In this document: piece after piece, positions 47,508 to 58,800 of the stretch | How positions within the stretch are numbered: position 1 is the stretch's first letter | How the letters are laid out: each line of letters starts with the position of its first letter | NCBI GenBank assembly: GCA_039000515.1 | Contig: JBCFYV010000012.1 | Span: 40,993,015 to 41,057,014, forward strand | Length of the DNA: 64,000 nucleotides | Reading direction: 5' to 3' | Source of the DNA: Timema cristinae | Lineage: Eukaryota > Arthropoda > Insecta > Phasmatodea > Timematidae | The notes under the pieces: generated by a model | What the model saw: the letters and a program-made list of their open reading frames with translations, nothing else | What the model was told of the DNA's origin: nothing | The model's database searches: none | Program-made: the position numbers and the translations under genes

Positions 47508-48116
47508 GGCAGCATTTTTACCCATAGGTGTGAGACTCTTTTTGTTACCTCTGTTTGTTTCTTTGTTGACAGCCGCCGTCTTCCGGTCTATCGCTTCACG
47601 CTTTCTGAGCCCATCGTTGACAGCAGAAACATGTTCGTTGATCTCGAATCTGTTTGGTCGTTCTTCTGCATATGTGCTTCTTCAGTCTCATTAACAGCTT
47701 CATCACTGTGCTTGCTATTGACAACAACAATTCTAGAAGTAAAGTTTTCACTATATCGTTATCATAACAATAGTTTTAGGCATTTCACTAGAAAACAACA
47801 AACTGTCATCGTCACTACTGTAAAGGGTTTGACTTTGCGGAGAAGAACCCTCACCACCGACGAAGTGGTCCTTGTCTTTATTTTCCGACATATCGTCGGA
47901 CACGACGATCGCAGGAGACATTCCGCCAACATTAGTCTCTCGAACTTGTGCTTGCGGTGCGAGAAGGCCTGCCAACCCACTTTCAGGAGTCTTATTGAGC
48001 ACATCTCCAGAAGGGTTTGCAACAAGCCTACCAATGTGTCTGCTCCCAGCATCGACATAGGGTTGGACAGAAGCAGTATCACACCGGAAATCATAGCTGC
48101 AGCAAAGACGTCCATC
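47508..48116 (-). pseudogene. Possible exon of an unidentified gene, frames broken
   Basis: On the minus strand a good acceptor (TTTGCTCCTCCCTAG) precedes an open stretch from 48116 to 47751. Its composition looks coding: DTASVQPYVDAGSRHIGRL, then VVSDDMSENKDKDHF, then serine/aspartate-rich sequence. After the stop, coding-like hydrophilic sequence continues in a second frame (SDEAVNETEEAHMQKND) and then a third (LRKREAIDRKTAAVNKE), ending at a plausible donor GCCAAG/GTAAAA at about 47508. Two single-base shifts would explain this, by mutation or sequencing error. I do not recognise the protein. An antisense plus-strand frame of 261 codons (47385-48170) overlaps it and looks less natural. Confidence 0.4.
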
Positions 48117-48548
48117 CTAGGGAGGAGCAAAGTATTACTGCATCTTGTAAAAATGACCCTCAATTATTGAAATTATGGATAGAAAATCAACATGTGATGC
48201 AGCTTAAATTACCTCATGAATAAGGGCTTGGAAGAAATAGATTGGATATCACAATATCAATTAAATTGTTTTTAATTCTAACCAAAATATAACAAAGACA
48301 TATTCTTGATGTAATGTTATCTGAAAATATATTTAAAATCAATTTAGTGAATACAAAAATTGGTATTTTTCATAATTAGTTTATTTCCCCGACAAGTTAT
48401 TTGGCAAACTCTAGTATGTCCAGGATATTTTTTTTTCCCATACAATTCCTGAATATTAAAATTTTCGCACAACTCACATTTTATTTTGATTGGCACTATC
48501 ATCTGAAATTGCTAACACATAAGGAAAACAACAGATTTAGTTAAGGGC

Positions 48549-48825
48549 AGGTGACCTGGTGGTCTAGGGGTAAGGTGTCAGACTTCTGTGCTGGCGGCCG
48601 GGTTCAATCCTCGGTCCCGGCACAGATTTATCTGATTTCCAAACCCTTCCTTCACCTCTGACAAGACATCTTGTGAATGTGGGGAATGCCAGGCCGCCAC
48701 CGTGGTTCGGATTCCACGTTAAACTGTAGGTCCTTCATTTCATCTCACAATCACCCTACCATTACACATTAGCGTAAGTGCGTATAACCCGAACGGGTAT
48801 TAAAACGCGGTGATAATAATAATAA
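48549..48825 (+). mobile_element. SINE-1 family tRNA-derived SINE, plus strand, full length
   Basis: The tRNA-like head has A box GTGGTCTAGGGGTAAGG and B box GGTTCAATCCT. The body is about 150 bases and contains CCGTGGTTCGGATTCCA. The tail has GCGTATAACCCGAACGGGTA and ends in TAATAATAATAA. A perfect 11-base target duplication TAGTTAAGGGC flanks it (48538-48548 and 48826-48836). This is the best preserved member of the family here. Confidence 0.92.
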
Positions 48826-49413
48826 TAGTTAAGGGCCAAATTTAGTCGTTCTTAATAATGCACTTTTTTTTTGTCAATACTAGTTTATTATTAAGTTTAT
48901 AATTTAATTATGTTTCTCTGGGTCAAAATGAATTACTTAACATCTGAACTTAGCTTTTAGATACCTCTACTTAATTTCTTTTAACATTGTATGGTTAGTA
49001 AAACAGTTTGGTTTGTTATTTTAACTAGCACCCCCTGTGCAGCCCCCTTTAAACATTATGAACTACAGTTGTACAACTTATGGCCTTCAAACCACCTAAT
49101 GTATACTGAAATATTGACTTGAAATACTAAGCCCGGTTTTGATTTGAACCCTTTCTGTAAATTCACACCATTCTTGGTCATGACAGAACCATGCGATCAA
49201 TGTATGCTTTATTTCAAGGGAGAGGGAATATATTATACTATGTGACATGTGACTTGTTTGCATTTAAGATGCCTATCTTTTTTTTAAGTCAATTCTAATT
49301 TTTATAATTGGATAATCAACAATATAGTTCTGAAAAATAGTTTATAATATGCTAGATTTTATTCCTTCTCTGATATTTGAAAGGATGCGTATTATAACAT
49401 TTGCAGGATAGAA

Positions 49414-49598
49414 TTATTATTATTAATTATTTTTTATTAGCACCGCGTCTTACTACCCATTCGGTTATAGCACTTACGCTAATGTGTAATGGTAAGGTGA
49501 TTGTGAGATGAAATGAAAGACCTACAGTTTAAGTGGAATCCGAACCATGGTGGAGGCCTGGCATTCCCCACATTCACAAGATGTCTTGTCAGAGGTGA
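49414..49598 (-). mobile_element. 5'-truncated SINE-1, minus strand
   Basis: It contains the tail and body of SINE-1 in reverse orientation but stops before the tRNA-like head. A perfect 12-base target duplication TGCAGGATAGAA (49402-49413 and 49599-49610) shows that the truncation happened at insertion. Confidence 0.9.
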
Positions 49599-49674
49599 TG
49601 CAGGATAGAAAAAAAAAAATGCATTGATTCAAGTCATAGGAGATCCATTTAATTTATGTTTTATTTTAGTAAAA

Positions 49675-49717
49675 GTGTGTATAACCCGAATGGTAGTAAG
49701 ACCCGGCGTTAATAATA
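49675..49717 (+). mobile_element. 43-base tail-only SINE insertion
   Basis: Only the last part of the SINE tail is present (GTGTATAACCCGAATGG, then TAGTAAGACCCGGCG, then TAATAATA). It is bracketed by a perfect 12-base duplication ATTTTAGTAAAA (49663-49674 and 49718-49729). It is an extreme 5' truncation with normal target-site duplication. Confidence 0.85.
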
Positions 49718-50012
49718 ATTTTAGTAAAAACATCAACTTATTATAATTATGACCATCTAATTGAATGTAGATACTTAAGTGTTTTTTGTTTTAAAACTGT
49801 GATCAAAAACTAGCCGCAACCAAAATATTTTAACCATTCTTATTGATATATTTTTAGAAACGCTATTGTTATTTTTATTTAAAATGAATATGTATGCATC
49901 TAAACATATTGTTTATGTTAGTCATAGTTTTATAATTTTAAATTAGAGCGACCATTCCTGAAAGTTTTTATAGTAGTGTATTTTCAGCTTTTAAATGTAA
50001 TTTTTTTTTTTA

Positions 50013-50235
50013 GCGATGTATCTTACTATTTGTCCAGGTTATATGCTTATGTACTAATTACGGAAGATTATATTTATATGAAGTATATCCGCATTTACAT
50101 GGAGGGAGATTGGAAAACGATTTTGGAAAAACCACACTTTAGTACACCCGACCGAGATTCGAACCTCATTTTCCCCATTATCGGCAGTCTAGTCTACTGC
50201 GAGAGTAGCCCTTAGACCATGCGGCCACCGAAGCG
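50013..50235 (-). mobile_element. Old SINE-2 copy, minus strand
   Basis: Reverse tail (GATGTATCTTACTA) leads into the body and a tRNA-like head with CCCGACCGAGATTCGAACCT, the complement of a good B box. The far end (GCGGCCACCGAAGCGG) matches the start of the head. The 79-codon frame at 49976-50215 runs through it and is not a gene. Confidence 0.8.
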
Positions 50236-50284
50236 GATCGCTGCTAATTAATTGGGGAGTTATTTATTAAAAGTCTGACACCTT

Positions 50285-50420
50285 AACTCATTTGGTAACA
50301 TGTGTGTCTACTGAGCTAAGAATCCTCGGTTCGATTCCGTCGATTTATCATGGGGAAATGTGGGTTTTCCCTTTCACAGTCATGAATAAATTGCTGAGGG
50401 CTGGATGTTGTGTCTGTTCT
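50285..50420 (+). mobile_element. Third tRNA-derived SINE type
   Basis: The head has A-box-like TAACTCATTTGGTAACATG and a perfect B box GGTTCGATTCC, 35-40 bases apart. A short body ends near GTTGTGTCTGTTC. The head differs from SINE-1 and SINE-2, and the shared tail is absent. No target duplication fixed. Confidence 0.6.
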
Positions 50421-50759
50421 AGATTTAAATTTAGTTTAAATGCTCGTTAAATAGCTCAAACAAAATTAAAAAATAAATTATCTGTTGGATGGGCTGAAGT
50501 AAATGTTGTTGTGTTTTGGACACCACTGGACTAAATGGATACCAACTTTCAACTTTAACATTCTTATAGACAAAATAAAGACACAGTATTTTAATCTAAC
50601 TAGAAAATTAACTAGATTATTGATCATAGACAAAAATTGTATGTTAAATTCTGGACATACATTATTTCTTTTATATGACGATAATTGAAAAGTTCACTCA
50701 TAATGTGATTTTTTTCCCAATGAATGGATGATCTAATGCTGGTTTCTTTGTACTACAGG

Positions 50760-50950
50760 CAAAATGAAATTGTTTCTAGAAACATAAAAAGAGGAAAGGG
50801 GTTAGAGAGGTATTGGGAACAATCATGATTCAAATATGGCAGTTTAAATATCTAGAGGTGGTATTTCAGGCACTGTGATGTGATTATGTAGAGACTGTGC
50901 CTATTGAAAGTATTACGAAACTGTTTGATAAGCCTAAGATTCTTTTGACA
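50760..50950 (+). mobile_element. Possible LINE remnant
   Basis: A short frame with WQFKYLEVVF resembles the FKYLG block after the reverse transcriptase of many LINEs. It is too worn to be sure. Confidence 0.25.
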
Positions 50951-51160
50951 GAAAAAATAAAAATTTCAACTTATAATAGTGGGGAGTAGGTTTAAGGGTT
51001 GATATTGAGGGGGGGGGGGAGGATGAGAGTTTGTTAATTTGCTAAAGCGATTAACAATTTAAATCGATGCTATTTCATTTTATCAATTCTAAGTAGTTGA
51101 GCTTTTTCACTTCTTAGGTTTAGTCTGTGTGTTAAATTTTTTTTATGTTATTTTTTAAGT

Positions 51161-51270
51161 TAGAAGAATGGAAGAAATTAAAGCAGGAAGAATGGTGGAG
51201 GGGTAGAGGAAGCTGGAGGCATTTTACTAACTAAACCGGCTACAGGCTGGAAACAGTTGATGATATTTTG
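51161..51270 (+). mobile_element. LINE 3' end fragment
   Basis: Closely matches the last hundred bases of the larger LINE fragment at 60800-61545 (GGAAGAAATTAAAGCAGGAA, later ACAGGCTGGAAACAGTTGAT). It is a heavily 5'-truncated copy of the same family. Confidence 0.7.
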
Positions 51271-51504
51271 TATTTTTGAAGTTATACTAACTATAGGGAG
51301 GTGATGTCTTAGCTATTTTATTTTTTGGTAGCATGATTTTAAATCATTTTTAATGTAAAAAAAAAATGGTTCAAAGTAAAAAGTTGATATCTAGAGATTA
51401 ATGAACTAACATAGCCTATCCTTACACTATTATTTATAGGTTTTGATAGATTTTAAACTAGTAACATTTTTGGTGAAAAATCATAATTATATTTTATCTT
51501 TTAC

Positions 51505-51640
51505 ATGAAAAAGCGCGAAAGGACATGGAAGCTAAAGGAGCGGACTGGAGATGCGTGGCTGAGAGAAAAGTTCAGAAAGATCGACAGGAATGGAAGAGGA
51601 TGTGTCAGAGGACCTGCAGAGGTAGAAATGTCAAATGATG
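51505..51640 (+). mobile_element. Second LINE-like 3' end fragment
   Basis: One frame reads DMEAKGADWRCVAERKVQ and QEWKRMCQRTCRGR, a basic tryptophan-containing C-terminus like those of several LINE proteins. It ends in AAATGATGATAAAG. It differs from the fragment at 51161-51270. Confidence 0.5.
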
Positions 51641-51649
51641 ATAAAGTAG

Positions 51650-54530
51650 TAACTAAACTATAAACACTTTCAACAATTATATATCCTTCTTAAACAAATG
51701 GAGACTCTTCAAACAAAGCCTCCATATATTCACATTGTACTGCCTGTAGTACCCCCTTTTAAAAACAAAACAAAGTAGGTAAAATAAAATGCACTAATAA
51801 ATCGCGAGCAAGCTAAATAAATAACTAAATATAGGTGATATGGTGCAAATGATAGGTGTAGAAAGGAAAAAGCATTCCATGAAAAAGACCAAAGTAACGT
51901 TAGAACAAACACTAATGTCCCCTTGAGAGAAGTGGAAAAGTGCATTTTTGATGTGTTTTATTGGACACATTCTCAACTTTCACTGTTATTGTATTTGTAA
52001 CTTTAAAAAACCTGATTTTCTCTTGGATTATATTTTGATGGGTGATGTTAAATTAGTTATAAAAAAAATTAAAACCATAAATTATAGTAAATAGCATTGT
52101 AAATAAACAAAACATAAAAAATTTTTATTTTAAATAAATCCATTTTATTTTATTTGTAGGTTGCATATATTATATTTAGACTAATGAGAGAATGTGTTTC
52201 CAAACAAAATATGCTATCACTTTAGGCCTTGTGTTAAAAATGTTACTACCCATAAAATAAGTTGAAACTGTTAAGTATTCTCCCTATTAATTTTCAAAAT
52301 GTTTTATATCTACAAATATTTTGAGTTTAGTTTTTCATCCAGGCTACCGGTATATAGTAATATAACATTTTTCTATAAAAAAATTAGTTACAAGTGCTTA
52401 TTTGCTATTGGTAAGTATTTTTTTTTAATAAGTGAATATATCAACTCATTATTATGTGAAAATCAAATAAGTTAACACTGTTTCATTCCTAAAACTACTG
52501 TAGTTAAAAATATAATTTCTTTTTGTAATCAATATTTTATAAGTTAAAAAGACAAGTCAAGCCCTAACAACCCACAACCATAGATTAAATTAATTTTTCC
52601 AAAAGCATTTTGTGAGAGCAGGTAAAATCATGCTTAAAAAAACACAGAAAAAGAACAACCATTCCATTGTATTCAAACAAGAAAAACAAATTAAAAACAC
52701 TGAGCAAATCCCCCAGGTGCATTGCAAGAAGAATATACTAAACAAATTCAAAAGATTTGTTTTACATCACTCAAAACTAAAATGAAAAATAACAGAAAAA
52801 AAATCAAAGATAAAAATTAATAGTATTCTAAAGTGAGTAGTTGAGAAATTTATAATTAAAAAATATATATATTGAAATTATTTAAGGAGTGTAGGATTCA
52901 CGTGAATTACCGATGCACACAACACGCGATATTGCTCACCAGTTGCGCGCAGTACGGCACCTGCAATGGAACCCAGCGTTACCACATTGTTAGTAAAAAA
53001 AAAATAATGTTAGCCAACATAACTATTCACTAGCACATAGCAGTTAATTTCTAGCAAATCTTGCTAATGCGCTGTTAGCAAAGATAATGTTGGTGTTCTT
53101 TCTATCACATGATACATTACACAAAGGACAGCGAATTCAAGCATTTTGAAACTGCTATTCATTCCCAAGATAAACTTTATACTTTAGTTAAATCCATAGG
53201 CCATTCTAATTACAAATTTGTTCAAAGTTAACAGTGGACTAAAATCCATAGTACCTCAGTTCATTAGAGTTCCAATTGAATATTTTTTAACTGTTACAAA
53301 ATGTATTCATAGTCGCAAATAAAATATTCATCGAAACAGCAGATATCAATAAAACCAAATAGTATGATGTAATACTCTTAGTAATTATGTTGGTGCTGTA
53401 TTTAGAGCAGGGAAGTACAAACTTTCACAATAAAAGAATCAATTTAAAGTAATTTGAGCTGATTTCTAACTTCAAACTTTACACTTTTAATTTTGTTGAT
53501 AAGATAAAAATGTGACAATGCTATAAAGTACAGCTCTTCATTAAGTATGTTTTATTTACTATGAAAGGTAGAAGTCTTAGCTTTGCAGATTATACTCTAG
53601 CCCTATTTTATAAGCTACACCAAAGTAGAACCAAGAAAGCTTGTTACCTTTCATGCTAAACAGTGTGTACTTTGTCTAAAATAGTTAAAGATAAAATTAA
53701 ATGAAACTATATCCATTATCAAAATAGTAAAAGAGAAAACTTTTGCTATTTAAAAAAATGTCTTTTTTTAAACCGCATTAGTTAAAATGACTCTTTTTAT
53801 AACAAACAAAATTGATAAGGCTTATTAATTTTGTGGGGCTTGGCAGCTACAATAATATAAGTATTTAAATATTGAAATATCATTTAATACTGTTAACTTT
53901 ATTTTTGTTTAGTCATGCCTTTTGAAGCTAGTACTGCTTGTTTGTACTTTCATGCTTTTGATATATTATAGTATTCCATCTATACAATACTTGTAGTATA
54001 AACATAGCTTTAAAGATACCAGCACTTGAACTTAAATAATCTATTCAAGCTAGATCCAAAACTTTCCATCCAAACTTGACTTTAAATATTAAAAGCATCC
54101 TATATAATAATTCACAAGCAATGTGGTGTCTGCCAAACTTCGAAAGCAGCATTCTTTAATATAATATTCCTATTTGTGCACATAAAGGTTAGCGCAGTCT
54201 TGATAGATATATCACTTTATACGCTTGTGCACTTAACATACTTTGAAATATACAGTATTTTAAACATCTTATAGAATGTCTTTGTTTACACTTAATAAGG
54301 GTATTGAATTATATTCTCATAGTAATTCTAAAAAAAGACTGCAATTAAAATGACCTATTGAATAATTTTGATAAATCTTTTTCACACTGCAAAATTTGTT
54401 GAAACTAACTATAACTGAAAATAATTTTAGTAAAACATCCAAAGCAGGACTTTATTTAATTCATAACAAGTCAAATTCTAAGTGAAATCATGATTACAAT
54501 ATTTTATTTCTATTATAAATTTTCCCTTTT
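51650..54530. other. AT-rich, no gene seen
   Basis: No recognisable domain or repeat of note. A short GC-richer island lies at about 52895-52990 (CGATGCACACAACACGCG and onward) without an identifiable function. Confidence 0.5.
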
Positions 54531-54537
54531 CTTCATT

Positions 54538-54990
54538 CAGGGTTACCACTATTTTCTTAATACGAAATTCCCTGTGTTTTCCATATGTGATTCCTATTTT
54601 TACTCACACTTTACAGAGCAGTATAATGAATTCTTTTAAAAATAAAATCAGCTTTTGTGAAGTTATATCATTCATTGGTGTTTAGAACAAGATGATTTGA
54701 CCTTGATGGGGAAATGTGTGCAGTTGTTATAGGCAACCCAATGTTTTAAAGATCAAAAAGAGGGTAGCAGGGAGATAAAAGAAATATATTCAAATCAGTT
54801 TCTTTTTTGTCTATGCAAAGGCCTACTACTACTATTTAAAGCTTGCAGTTAATGTCTCAAGTTCCCAAATATTTCAGTGGTTTCTTAGTTTATTATGAAA
54901 TTCCCTGTGTTTTCCTAATTTTTCTTTGACATACAAAAAATATCCTTGCATTTTCCTGACTCCCTATTTTTCAGGTGTGTGGTAACCCTG
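54538..54990. mobile_element. Short terminal-inverted-repeat element, probably hAT-type
   Basis: The ends CAGGGTTACCAC (54538) and GTGGTAACCCTG (ending 54990) are perfect 12-base inverted repeats. Inside, GAAATTCCCTGTGTTTTCC occurs twice in direct orientation, near each end. CAGGGTT-type ends are usual for hAT elements. I could not find the expected 8-base target duplication, so the boundaries or the target site have changed. No coding capacity. Confidence 0.6.
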
Positions 54991-54999
54991 ACAATACTC

Positions 55000-56079
55000 A
55001 TGTTATGGATAGCAAAATTTAGATTTAATTCTATTGGGAACCTAATGTATATTTAATTATATTCTAATATAATGAAGAACACCAACACATTAATGATACA
55101 TTCCAATTTAAAATAAACCAATGTATTAGTAGCATAGCAGCATTAGCAGCAAATTAGCAGAGCAATGACTATGAACCAACAAAAAAGTAAATTCAATATA
55201 ATATCAAAGGTGGTTAAAAAAATCACACTTTACACATCAAATTCATAGATAATTTATTCTAAAACACTGAGTGAACTACCACATTCAGTAATGTATGTTA
55301 AGAATTACTTTACCATTGACTCATTTGAATCTGGGTTGGATGTGTAAATAAGCCAGTTTTATTTCCCAGCTGATATAAAAATTTGTACACAGAATCCCCA
55401 AAACAATTATTTATAAAGGAAAACCTTTTCCCTCTTGAGGTAAATAATTCTATAAGGTATGGAAGAAATGGATCACTCAATAGTCTATATATTATTCAAT
55501 GTTAAGATTGAAATTATTTGGGCATCTGTTTTGAGTTCTGTCTCAAAGATATCTTCTCTAGCATTAATCAAGTGTGATGGCAATCACTCCTACTTTTAAC
55601 TACCTATCTCGAACACAAAAAAAAAGTTATCAGAAATGTATTAAAAAACAATTTGGAAACACTGTAAAATAATGTAATGTAGGTGATAAGAAAGTAAGCC
55701 AACATAAAAGGATAATTAGGTTCAGCCTTGGTAAAAATTAATTAAATTCTCTCTTAACTTCTTCACCAATCTTCAGCCTTCCATATTATGATCACTTTCA
55801 TAGCTACACATGATTTTAAATATTTGAAAATTTCTTTTTCATTTTAAGTAAGGCAGAAAAAAACAAAAGAACACACACAAATTGGCATCTACACATATTT
55901 TAAAAGATAGAAGTTTATTTTTCTTTACCAAGACCAAACCAAACTAGTCTTTCAGTTTGTCTTTCTTTATTGACACTTACATTAGGTACATTATTTTATT
56001 TTAGGATGTTTCCACAATGTTTTGATAAATATCTAGATGTTTTGTGATTCTTCACTATTGTTCTCTTAGGAAATTGAAT
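55000..56079. other. AT-rich, no gene seen
   Basis: Nothing recognisable on either strand. Confidence 0.5.
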
Positions 56080-56310
56080 TGGATCTGGTTGACCTCAGTG
56101 GTCTTGGGGTAAAAGGCTCACTTCAAGACCCGATGTGTGTACGTTCAAACCCAGCTAGGTTGACAGATTTTTATCAAGCAATAAAAATATGTAGCACAAC
56201 TTCCTTCGGAGGGGAAGTAAAGCCATTGGTCCCATGTTGATGAAGGTATGTGAAATTACCTTGCTGGCAAAATTGGTAGGCCCTTTCACTTTCCCTCATA
56301 AAAATTATTG
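56080..56310 (+). mobile_element. Fourth tRNA-derived SINE type
   Basis: A-box-like CAGTGGTCTTGGGGTAAAAG and B-box-like ACGTTCAAACCCA form a tRNA-like head. The conserved body TTCCTTCGGAGGGGAAGTAA and CCATTGGTCCCATGTTGATG follow. The combination of pol III boxes and this body is typical of insect SINEs. No target duplication fixed. Confidence 0.65.
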
Positions 56311-56839
56311 TCTGTTTATATAATCATTAGGCTCAAAAAGTGCAAATGAAATACCTCAAATGAAATATATGAAAATGAATTACATGTGCCACCCACGCTA
56401 TTAAGTTGGCCCGCCATGTGCTCAAACCTGACCTGATACCAAGGGAAAAGCGCGGGGGGCCCCTTTCTTTGTACTATTAGACTTCGATGGTGGTGGAAAT
56501 TTATTTGTCTGGGGGAGGTGCGTAAGAGAGAATTAAGATTTTTTTTTTATAGGAGCTTTGACCCCTTGGCCAATTCACTCGTTATCTTCTACCATCAAAT
56601 GTATAGAAGATATTTGGAATAGCCCTTCTCTAAATATTGGCAAAAAAAAAAAATTCTCTATAAACAATTTAGTTTGGTTTTCCCCAAAAAACCTTTTGAA
56701 ATTTGGATGTTCCTAGAACTCAACAGATGATTTAAAAAAAAACTCCTTTATGAATCAGTTGGAGTGGTTCTTCTACAGAAGTTTTTGATATTTGGATGTA
56801 TTTTAGAGTGTCCTCCTTCAGAATTTTTTTTAATATCAA

Positions 56840-57235
56840 ATGCCTCTTGAAGCTATGTATATTGGTCCTTTCCTCTAACATTTTTTGACTCCTCTAGAAG
56901 CTATTTGAAGTGGTCATCCATACATTAGAAAAAAATGGAATGCACCTAGAAGCTATTTAAAGTGGGATTCGCATGAAATATTTTAAAAATTAAATACTTC
57001 TCATAGAAGCTATTTGATATTTTCCCTGCAAATTTTTGATAGTTGAATGACTCTAGAAACTATTTGGAGTGTCCTCGCTTAGAAAATCTTCGAACATTAT
57101 ATGTCTCTCTCTAGAAGCTATTTAAAGAAGCCCTTGCCTGGAAATTTTTAGAAAATTAAATGCCTATGAAAGCTATTTATATCTTCATCTCAATTTTTTT
57201 TTCAAACTATAAGTCTCTAATAACTATTTAGATGG
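56840..57235. repeat. Degenerate ~53-base tandem repeat
   Basis: The core TCTAGAAGCTATTTGAAG recurs with changes at about 56849, 56897, 56949, 57006, 57056, 57115, 57168 and 57219, with spacing of 48-59 bases. Weaker relatives may extend back to about 56600. Each unit also has an A/T-rich segment like AAATTTTTGA followed by AATG. The degree of divergence indicates an old, inactive satellite-like array. Confidence 0.75.
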
Positions 57236-57307
57236 GCTGGGCATGCACTATTCTTTAGTACGCATAGACATTTTATTGCTTGTCATTCATATTTCGCTTA
57301 GAGATGG

Positions 57308-57400
57308 ACAGGGCTGCCCCTAGCAGACATGGGGCACTAGGAAAACTTTGTTTGCTGGGACGCCGGTTATCTGTCACCCCCCCTGTTAAACCCCAAAATA
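57308..57400. mobile_element. Possible hAT transposon terminus
   Basis: CAGGGCTGCCCCTAGCAG followed by GGGGCACTAGG resembles the ends of the hAT group related to vertebrate ZMYM-like elements. No partner end was fixed. Confidence 0.3.
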
Positions 57401-58299
57401 ATTTAAAATGTTAGTTTTAAATATTTTGTTTGTATAGTGTTATTACATTAGTTTATACCTGTATAAAAATCATGGGATCCTGTGCGGTCGCATTGTTTAC
57501 ACACCCTTAAGTATGGTCCTGGAGATGGGACATTTGAAACCCTCGAATTATATGATATTCAAGAGATTTGTAAAAATCTCAAAAAAGTATCTCAGATACA
57601 ATTATGAAGACCTTGACTTCAAATAACAATTTTAATAAATTCTTGGTAAAAGTAATTATATAATTAAGTTACTAAAAAACTTTGTTGTTTATGACATTAT
57701 AGACCCGACAAACAAAATAGCATTTGTCAGTAGCACCAAGCTTTAAACAACATTTTAAAAATTAAATTCAAAATATTTTCACCTTAAGATTAAACATTTT
57801 TAAGGATTCAAGAATTTTAATTTGGATTTGAAAGAAAATTTAAGATTCAGATTTGAGAAAAATAGGATTTAACCTATTTCTATTTTTTATGTAAGTAGTT
57901 GATGCAAATTAACAATCTCACTTTTACAGTTTATACATTTTTTTTAAATATTTAAATTATTGAAAAAATAAACCACACAAGTTGTGAGAGATTTTTACCC
58001 TTTTATGGTTCATGTTATTCACAAAATTATCTTAATGACCATTTGATAGCATTAAGTCAAAAAATAAATGTTGTTCTAAAGCTCATGTTCAAGTTGGTAT
58101 TTATTTTTACTTTGATGCCTTTGTGATAATCAACTATGGTACCCATTGTTTCTCTGCCCCCAAAATGCTTCTCTAAATGCTACACAGTATTTTTTGTTGG
58201 TCCTGTTGGTAAATCAAATCCTCTAAGTAATTGAGTTTGCACAGAAAAAAATAAAACAACCACTTGTGTGAATGCAAAAAAAAAATCTATGACATTTTT
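57400..58299. other. AT-rich, no gene seen
   Basis: No domain, exon or clear repeat recognised. Confidence 0.5.
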
Positions 58300-58485
58300 T
58301 GTAATATGTCTTACTACTTTTGGACTATCCGCTTAATATGTACACTACTTAAATAGTAATGAGGAATGTAGAATTTGAATCAAATGTAATTGCATTTGCA
58401 AGGAAATAGAGTGGGAAACCATTTAGGAAAAATAACTTTGCTACACCTGGTCAGAATTAAAAACTTAACATTCCCGTCACCCGCA
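58300..58485 (-). mobile_element. Old SINE-2 copy, minus strand
   Basis: Reverse tail (ATGTCTTACTACTTTTGG) and body (GGGAAACCATTTAGGAAAAA) are recognisable. The head is heavily worn. Confidence 0.55.
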
Positions 58486-58559
58486 TACCAGACAAGACAA
58501 TACTGCTGTTTTTGTCTACTAGTCCACTGGTGTGGGTTGGTAGAATGTAGATCACCATG

Positions 58560-58800
58560 CTATTTTAGGTTAATATGGCTTAGGCCTGCATCAATAAGCA
58601 CGTGGACTAAATGTCAAGCTCAACTAGTCTGGTTTGCCAATAACAGGGGGTGTTGGTAAGAATCCCTGCTGGGTGTACCGAGGATGATTTTTCCTAAATA
58701 ATTAGGCGATTGTTCTTCTAAATTAATGAATGCACATTTTTAAATAGATCTAACCTTCGTTATTCCTACTCCATAGGTATTATTTAATGCTTGTGGCCCA
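58560..58800 (+). mobile_element. Old SINE-2 copy, plus strand
   Basis: A degraded head is followed by the family's TTTTTCCTAAATAATTAGG block and a TCCTACTCCATAGGTATTA tail region. The 89-codon frame at 58390-58659 crosses the two SINE remnants and is not a gene. Confidence 0.45.

Noticed and set aside
47385..48170. Plus-strand gene of 261 codons
   Set aside because: Its composition is that expected of the antisense of the better-looking minus-strand block and no domain is visible; kept only as an alternative in the findings.
48549..48625. Possible tRNA gene on the plus strand
   Set aside because: It is the head of SINE-1, with the same evidence of body, shared tail and target duplication.
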